Shown here: positions 43,050-48,000 of the stretch, in pieces
How the letters are laid out: every line of letters starts with the position of its first letter
Position numbering within the stretch: the first letter of the stretch is position 1
Assembly: GCA_902579925.1 (NCBI GenBank)
Contig: CACHIS010000004.1
Location: forward strand, 1 to 48,000
Origin: an uncultured Pelagibacteraceae bacterium
Lineage (GTDB): Bacteria > Pseudomonadota > Alphaproteobacteria > Pelagibacterales > Pelagibacteraceae
Length of the DNA: 48,000 nt
Direction: 5' to 3'
Notes under the pieces: model-generated
What the model was told of the DNA's origin: nothing
Database searches by the model: none
What the model saw: the letters and a program-made list of their open reading frames with translations, nothing else
Position numbers and translations under genes: made by a program

Positions 43050-43895
43050 ATGAATATTGAGAATGTAATCAAAAAAGCATTTATAGATTTAAAAAGCAAA
43101 AATATTGAATCCGCATTACTGGATAGTGAAATTTTGATGTCGAAAGTTTTGAAAGAGGACAGGAGCAGTGTTCTTTTGAATTCAGAAAGATCATTAAGCA
43201 ATCAGGATTATAAAAACTTCAGAGAACTTATTTCAAATCGTTTAAAATTTAAGCCAATTGCATACTTGACAGGTCAAAAATCATTTTGGAAATATGAGTT
43301 TGAGATTAATAATAAAGTCTTAATACCTAGACCAGATTCAGAGTTAATAGTCGAACAGGTATTAAAAATTTGCCAAAATAAACAAAAAATCAAAATTCTA
43401 GATGTGGGGGTTGGATCAGGATGTTTGATTCTATCAATCCTAAAAGAAAGAAAACACTTTTCAGGAGTAGGAGTAGATTTAAGTAAAGATTGCATTAATG
43501 TATGTAAAATAAATGCTATCAAGCTAAAGGTCCAAAATAGACTTAAATTATTTAAAACAGATATTGACAATTTTGACTTAGGGAAATATGATTTAATAGT
43601 ATCTAATCCACCTTATATAAAAAAGTTAGATCTTAAAAAACTACATAAGGATGTAATTAACTATGAGCCTAAATTAGCGCTTGACGGCGGGTTGGATGGT
43701 TTATCAAAAATCAGAAAAGTAATAAAAAAATCTTCTGAATTGGTAAAATTGAATGGGAAATTGATAATAGAGATTGCTAGTGATCAAAAAAAAATGGTTA
43801 AAAAAATCTTAATAGAAAATGGTTTTTTTGTAAATAAGGTTGCTAAAGACTTAAGTAAAAATGATAGATGTATAATAAGTACAAAAATAAAATAA
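43050..43895 (+). CDS. prmC: Release factor glutamine N5-methyltransferase
   Basis: PrmC (HemK) methylates the GGQ glutamine of release factors. The 281-residue protein has the N-terminal helical domain, PIAYLTGQKSFWKYEFEIN with VLIPRPDSELIVE, the SAM motif ILDVGVGSGCLILSILKER, and the catalytic NPPY in YDLIVSNPPYIKKLDL. EIASDQKKMVKKIL follows near the end. It starts directly after prfA, as is typical of the prfA-prmC pair. Confidence 0.95.
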   Translation: MNIENVIKKAFIDLKSKNIESALLDSEILMSKVLKEDRSSVLLNSERSLSNQDYKNFRELISNRLKFKPIAYLTGQKSFWKYEFEINNKVLIPRPDSELIVEQVLKICQNKQKIKILDVGVGSGCLILSILKERKHFSGVGVDLSKDCINVCKINAIKLKVQNRLKLFKTDIDNFDLGKYDLIVSNPPYIKKLDLKKLHKDVINYEPKLALDGGLDGLSKIRKVIKKSSELVKLNGKLIIEIASDQKKMVKKILIENGFFVNKVAKDLSKNDRCIISTKIK

Positions 43896-43899
43896 TTAA

Positions 43900-44283
43900 A
43901 TGGTAACATTTAGAAATAATAACTCGAGAAGAAATAATTTCAGAAGAAATGAAAGAAACTTCAAATCAAATGGCGACAGATCTAAATTTGTAAATAGTTT
44001 TACTAAAAATGATAATTTTCAGAGAAAATTACCAGGTAGAAATAATCATAATGCATCAAAATTGATTGAGAAGTATAACAATTTAGCAAGAGAGGCTTTA
44101 TCAAATGGGGATAAAATATTATCTGAAAATTATTTCCAACATGCTGATCATTTTACAAGAATTTCAAATGAACAAGTTATTCAAAAAAAGAACAATTCAA
44201 TAAATATTAATGAAGAAAAATCTTTTAAAGATGTAATTAATGCAGATGAAGCTAAAGAAAGTATACAGGAAAAAAAAATTTAG
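43900..44283 (+). CDS. DUF4167 domain protein, putative RNA-binding
   Basis: A 127-residue basic protein. The first 55 residues are rich in Asn, Arg and Phe (NNNSRRNNFRRNERNF), which looks RNA-binding. The conserved DUF4167 part follows (SKLIEKYNNLAREALSNGDKILSENYFQHADHFTRI). The family is typical of Alphaproteobacteria and is usually encoded after prfA-prmC, exactly as here. Its function is not established. It ends 28 bp from the M23 peptidase stop. Confidence 0.88.
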   Translation: MVTFRNNNSRRNNFRRNERNFKSNGDRSKFVNSFTKNDNFQRKLPGRNNHNASKLIEKYNNLAREALSNGDKILSENYFQHADHFTRISNEQVIQKKNNSININEEKSFKDVINADEAKESIQEKKI

Positions 44284-44311
44284 CAAATCTAAACTTAAAT
44301 TTAAAAAAAAT

Positions 44312-45598
44312 TTAATTAAATCCAATAATTTTTTCAGATTTTAGCACATTTAATTTAATTTTTTTTGTTTCAAAAATTTTTCTCTCATTACCTTTTAAGA
44401 TTTTACCAGAAGGAAGTTTTAAGGTCTGGGAATTTACTTTTTTACCATTTATTATTACTTCATAATGTAAGTGTGGACCTGTGGACTTTCCAGTTGAGCC
44501 AACATATCCTATTGTCTGCCCTTGTTTAACACGTACCCCATTTCTTATACCTTTTGCAAATTTTGACATGTGTGCATATATTGTCTGATATGTAGAGTTA
44601 TGTTTTATTACAACACAGTTTCCTCCACCACCACACCATCCAGCTTTTTTTATTGTACCAGATCCTGAAGCCATAATAGGTGTTCCCATTGGTGCAGCAA
44701 AGTCAGTACCCTTATGCATTTTATTAAATCCATCAATTGGATGTTTCCTCATACCAAAAGGCGACGAAAGTCTAGCACCATTTATTGGTGTTTTCATGAG
44801 AGCTTTTTGAATACTTTTTCCATTTTTATCGTAGTGACCAATACTTCCTTTTTTGTCAAAATAATAAAGAGAGTTTTCCTCACCACTTAAGATTAGATTT
44901 GCAAATAAAATGTTTCCAGTTTCAATTACTTTATTTTTTTCATCAACAAAGATCTCATACATTATCTGGAACTTATCTTTTTTTCTAATATCCCTTTGAA
45001 AATCAACTTGAAAGCCATAGATTCTTGCAAATTCAATGATAATATTAGGTGGAATTTTTTTCCCGTATGCTGATTTATATAAACTTTGTAGAATTATATT
45101 TTCATTGTAGCTAATTTTTTTTTTAAGTTTTGTAAGAATAACTTTTTGATCGAAAATCTGATTACCAAAATTTTTAGTCAATACAATTTTTTCTTTATTT
45201 GAAATTTGAAATATAAATTCTTTTACTGAATTTTCACTTTGATCTATAGTTAAAAAAATTTTCTGATTTGTTTTTAATTTATCTACGTTTACTTTTTTTT
45301 TTAGATTACTTTTAAGAATTTGAATTTCTTTTTTGTTAATTAAGTAATTTTCTAAAATACTGTCAAACGTTTCTCCTATCCCAACATTGTGAGATATTTT
45401 TTTAAATCTTGGTTCAAATTTATCGAAAAAATGATTAATTGTTTTTTTAAAATATACGTTTTCTAATATTTGTTTATAGTTGTTGTTAATTTCTTTTTTT
45501 GTGTAGTTATGATAAAGTGCAAATATTGTGGAAATGAGAATTAATGCTACAAGCGCTAAGATTTCTCTTTGAATTTTAAATTTTAGTTTATTAATCAT
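44312..45598 (-). CDS. M23 family metallopeptidase (LytM-type)
   Basis: A probable murein endopeptidase or LytM-like regulator. From ATG 45598 the protein has 428 residues: a membrane helix near 11-27 (ILALVALILISTIFALY), a long Lys/Asn-rich periplasmic region with an Opacity-A-like fold, and a C-terminal M23 domain. Zinc ligands are seen in HKGTDFAAPMG (HxxxD) and GPHLHYEV (HxH), with GYVGSTGKS between. The frame is open to 45712 and an ATG at 45634 is also possible. AAAGG before 45598 and the membrane segment favour the shorter form. It is divergent from the rRNA operon. Confidence 0.88.
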   Translation of the reverse strand: MINKLKFKIQREILALVALILISTIFALYHNYTKKEINNNYKQILENVYFKKTINHFFDKFEPRFKKISHNVGIGETFDSILENYLINKKEIQILKSNLKKKVNVDKLKTNQKIFLTIDQSENSVKEFIFQISNKEKIVLTKNFGNQIFDQKVILTKLKKKISYNENIILQSLYKSAYGKKIPPNIIIEFARIYGFQVDFQRDIRKKDKFQIMYEIFVDEKNKVIETGNILFANLILSGEENSLYYFDKKGSIGHYDKNGKSIQKALMKTPINGARLSSPFGMRKHPIDGFNKMHKGTDFAAPMGTPIMASGSGTIKKAGWCGGGGNCVVIKHNSTYQTIYAHMSKFAKGIRNGVRVKQGQTIGYVGSTGKSTGPHLHYEVIINGKKVNSQTLKLPSGKILKGNERKIFETKKIKLNVLKSEKIIGFN

Positions 45599-45712
45599 TA
45601 ACCTTTTTTGAAAATTCAATTCATAATTTAACATGAGAAAAAAATCAAAAAAAACCCTAAAAAATGGCCTCTTTTTGATCTTTTTTTTACTCTTAAAAGC
45701 TTGATTTCCCAC

Positions 45713-45931
45713 AGTTTTAGCCTATAAGCATCCAACTTCTCAACTAAATTATTGTTTTATCAATAAATTTTAAGAGATTATTGAGTGTTTTTCTCAATTA
45801 GCTATTGAAAATGTATATATTTAAGAAGAGAAGTGTGGACGGTTAAGGTTACCAAAATTTGTCGTACACACTTCAACATTATATAAATTTTATTCTTAGA
45901 ATTTATATAGAAGCTAGTGTGCGCCGTTTTT
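45713..45931 (+). promoter_or_regulatory. rRNA operon promoter and leader region
   Basis: This stretch without a protein gene lies between the M23 gene and 16S. A weak promoter candidate is TTGTTT (45752-45757) with GATTAT (45776-45781). An ATTGAG/CTCAAT hairpin spans about 45780-45798. The left strand of the 16S processing stem is 45819-45846. A second hairpin uses TATATAAATT (45880-45889) and AATTTATATA (45900-45909), extended by ACACTTC and GAAG..GTGT. The promoter call is uncertain and the structures are direct observations. Confidence 0.5.
45819..45846 (+). other. 16S processing stem, left strand
   Basis: The 28 bases at 45819-45846 (ATTTAAGAAGAGAA...GGACGGTTAA) are nearly fully complementary to 47458-47485 (TTGACCGTCCTCATTTCTCT...), across the whole 16S gene. 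This is the expected double-stranded stalk cut by RNase III in rRNA maturation. Two or three mismatches or wobbles are present. Confidence 0.8.
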
Positions 45932-47408
<1,477 letters not shown>

Positions 47409-47457
47409 AAGGATGAATAAAATAAACTTTTATTCTAAATAATTTACACGGTTAATG

Positions 47458-47485
47458 TTGACCGTCCTCATTTCTCTTCTTAAAT
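47458..47485 (+). other. 16S processing stem, right strand
   Basis: This is the complement of 45819-45846, lying 50 bases after the 16S end and 20 bases before tRNA-Ile. It closes the RNase III stalk. Confidence 0.8.
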
Positions 47486-47505
47486 TTAGTGTTTCTCTTG
47501 CATTG

Positions 47506-47582
47506 GGGCCGGTAGCTCAGTTGGTTAGAGCACACCCTTGATAAGGGTGGGGTCGAAAGTTCGAGTCTTTCTCGGCCCACCA
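47506..47582 (+). tRNA. tRNA-Ile (GAT)
   Basis: A canonical cloverleaf of 77 nt: acceptor GGGCCGG/TCGGCCC, D arm GCTCAGTTGGTTAGAGC, anticodon stem CACCC/GGGTG with loop TTGATAA (anticodon GAT), T arm GAAAG-TTCGAGT-CTTTC, A73 and encoded CCA. It is the first spacer tRNA of the rRNA operon, the standard bacterial position. Confidence 0.97.
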
Positions 47583-47591
47583 AAAGATTAA

Positions 47592-47667
47592 GGGGGATTA
47601 GCTCAGCTGGGAGAGCGCCTGATTTGCATTCAGGAGGTCAGCGGTTCGATCCCGCTATCCTCCACCA
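47592..47667 (+). tRNA. tRNA-Ala (TGC)
   Basis: A canonical cloverleaf of 76 nt: acceptor GGGGGAT/ATCCTCC, which contains the G3-T70 pair that is the Ala identity element, D arm GCTCAGCTGGGAGAGC, anticodon stem CCTGA/TCAGG with loop TTTGCAT (anticodon TGC), T arm with TTCGATC, A73 and encoded CCA. It lies 9 bp after tRNA-Ile. Confidence 0.97.
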
Positions 47668-47721
47668 AACACTTAGCTATAAAAATCGTAAATAAATTTA
47701 ATAATATCAATATCTATATCC

Positions 47722-47788
47722 GAACATTAATTTTGTTATTAGTTAATGTTCAATAAAAATTTAATTCAACACAGAATTTTTTTCTGTG
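47722..47788 (+). repeat. Two inverted repeats in the spacer before 23S
   Basis: GAACATTAA (47722-47730) and TTAATGTTC (47743-47751) form a 9 bp stem. CACAGAA and TTCTGTG (within 47770-47788) form a second hairpin with a T-rich loop. Both lie in the 125 bp between tRNA-Ala and 23S, where processing signals are expected. No gene is present in this spacer. Confidence 0.55.
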
Positions 47789-47792
47789 CATA

Positions 47793-48000
47793 AATTAAGC
47801 GTTTAAGGGCGTGTAGCGGATGCCTTGGCACTGAAAGCCGATGAAGGACGTGATATACTGCGATAAGTTTCGGGGAGCTGTATGTAAGTTTTGATCCGAA
47901 AATTTCCGAATGGGGAAACCCACCACTTTATGTGGTACTTTAAATTGAATACATAGATTTAAAGAGACAACCTGGAGAACTGAAACATCTAAGTAACCAG
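47793..48000 (+). rRNA. 23S ribosomal RNA, 5' part (cut by the window end)
   Basis: The start AATTAAGCG..TTAAGGGCGTGTAGCGGATGCCTTGGCA aligns with the E. coli 23S 5' end. It continues with GAAAGCCGATGAAGGACGTG and the domain I sequence CCGAATGGGGAAACCCA. Only about 208 nt lie in the window. The 5' end is estimated by comparison. Confidence 0.95.

Noticed and set aside
45640-45720. A/T-rich repeats near the M23 start as a rho-independent terminator
   Set aside because: They lie upstream of the gene on its own strand and have no GC-containing stem; more likely a promoter or leader.

Overview
The window looks like a piece of a SAR11-type alphaproteobacterium (Pelagibacterales, Candidatus Pelagibacter relatives). 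The DNA is very AT-rich. Genes are packed with 4-25 bp overlaps. There is a GcrA-type regulator, a DUF4167 protein, an NDUFA9-like protein and a GcvA-independent tandem glycine riboswitch in front of malate synthase, an arrangement reported for SAR11. The rRNA operon has the order 16S - tRNA-Ile(GAT) - tRNA-Ala(TGC) - 23S. I see no insertion sequences, prophage or CRISPR. Species assignment is inference, since no search was run.

Layout. 1-3.2 kb (+): the 3' part of hisD (frameshifted), infA, tRNA-Phe, a cold-shock gene, then a two-gene surface-glycan type island (a methyltransferase with three homopolymer frameshifts and a DUF4422 glycosyltransferase-like gene). 3.2-6.6 kb (+): a leader region with a His-codon mini-ORF and a tRNA-His-like element abutting hisS, then hisS-hisZ-hisG. 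6.8-10.4 kb (+): rmuC, a RecB/MGME1-like PD-(D/E)XK nuclease, exonuclease I and a thioredoxin. 10.4-22.25 kb (-): a long collinear block, transcribed from right to left: rnd, kdsD, lptC, lptB, aroA, rpsA, ihfB, pyrF, trpF, trpB, trpA, accD, folC. 22.3-28.2 kb: NDUFA9-like gene (+), gcrA (-), argD-argF (+), membrane cytochrome c (-), kdsB-pheA (+). 28.3-31 kb (+): SRP RNA, dnaX, ybaB, recR. 31-37 kb: glcB with its glycine riboswitch (-), accA (+), secA (-). 37-44.3 kb: argJ and a DUF1178 gene (+), ubiG (-), lysC-ispG-prfA-prmC-DUF4167 (+). 44.3-48 kb: M23 peptidase (-), then the rRNA operon (+), running off the end inside 23S.

How it works together. Most of the window is housekeeping: amino-acid biosynthesis (His, Trp, Phe/aromatics, Arg, Asp family), fatty-acid initiation (AccA and AccD in separate places), lipopolysaccharide supply (KdsB, KdsD, LptB/LptC), translation (IF-1, S1, RF1 and its methylase PrmC, HisRS, rRNA/tRNA) and replication/repair (DnaX, YbaB, RecR, RmuC, ExoI). 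Regulation that can be read from the sequence is mostly RNA-based: the glycine riboswitch, the hisS leader and a possible slippage site in dnaX.

The observation I consider most worth testing is at 3441-3518. A tRNA-His-shaped element (GTG anticodon, encoded CCA, no G-1, A73) has non-canonical D- and T-loops. It carries the likely hisS Shine-Dalgarno sequence inside its acceptor stem and ends four bases before the hisS ATG. It is either an aberrant tRNA-His whose maturation would strip the hisS mRNA of its leader, or a tRNA-mimic operator through which HisRS could control its own synthesis. Other leads are an A10 run in dnaX with stops just downstream in both other frames, a G9 tract at the start of trpB, a C-terminal membrane helix on AccA, and a cluster of +1 homopolymer frameshifts confined to the first 2.3 kb.
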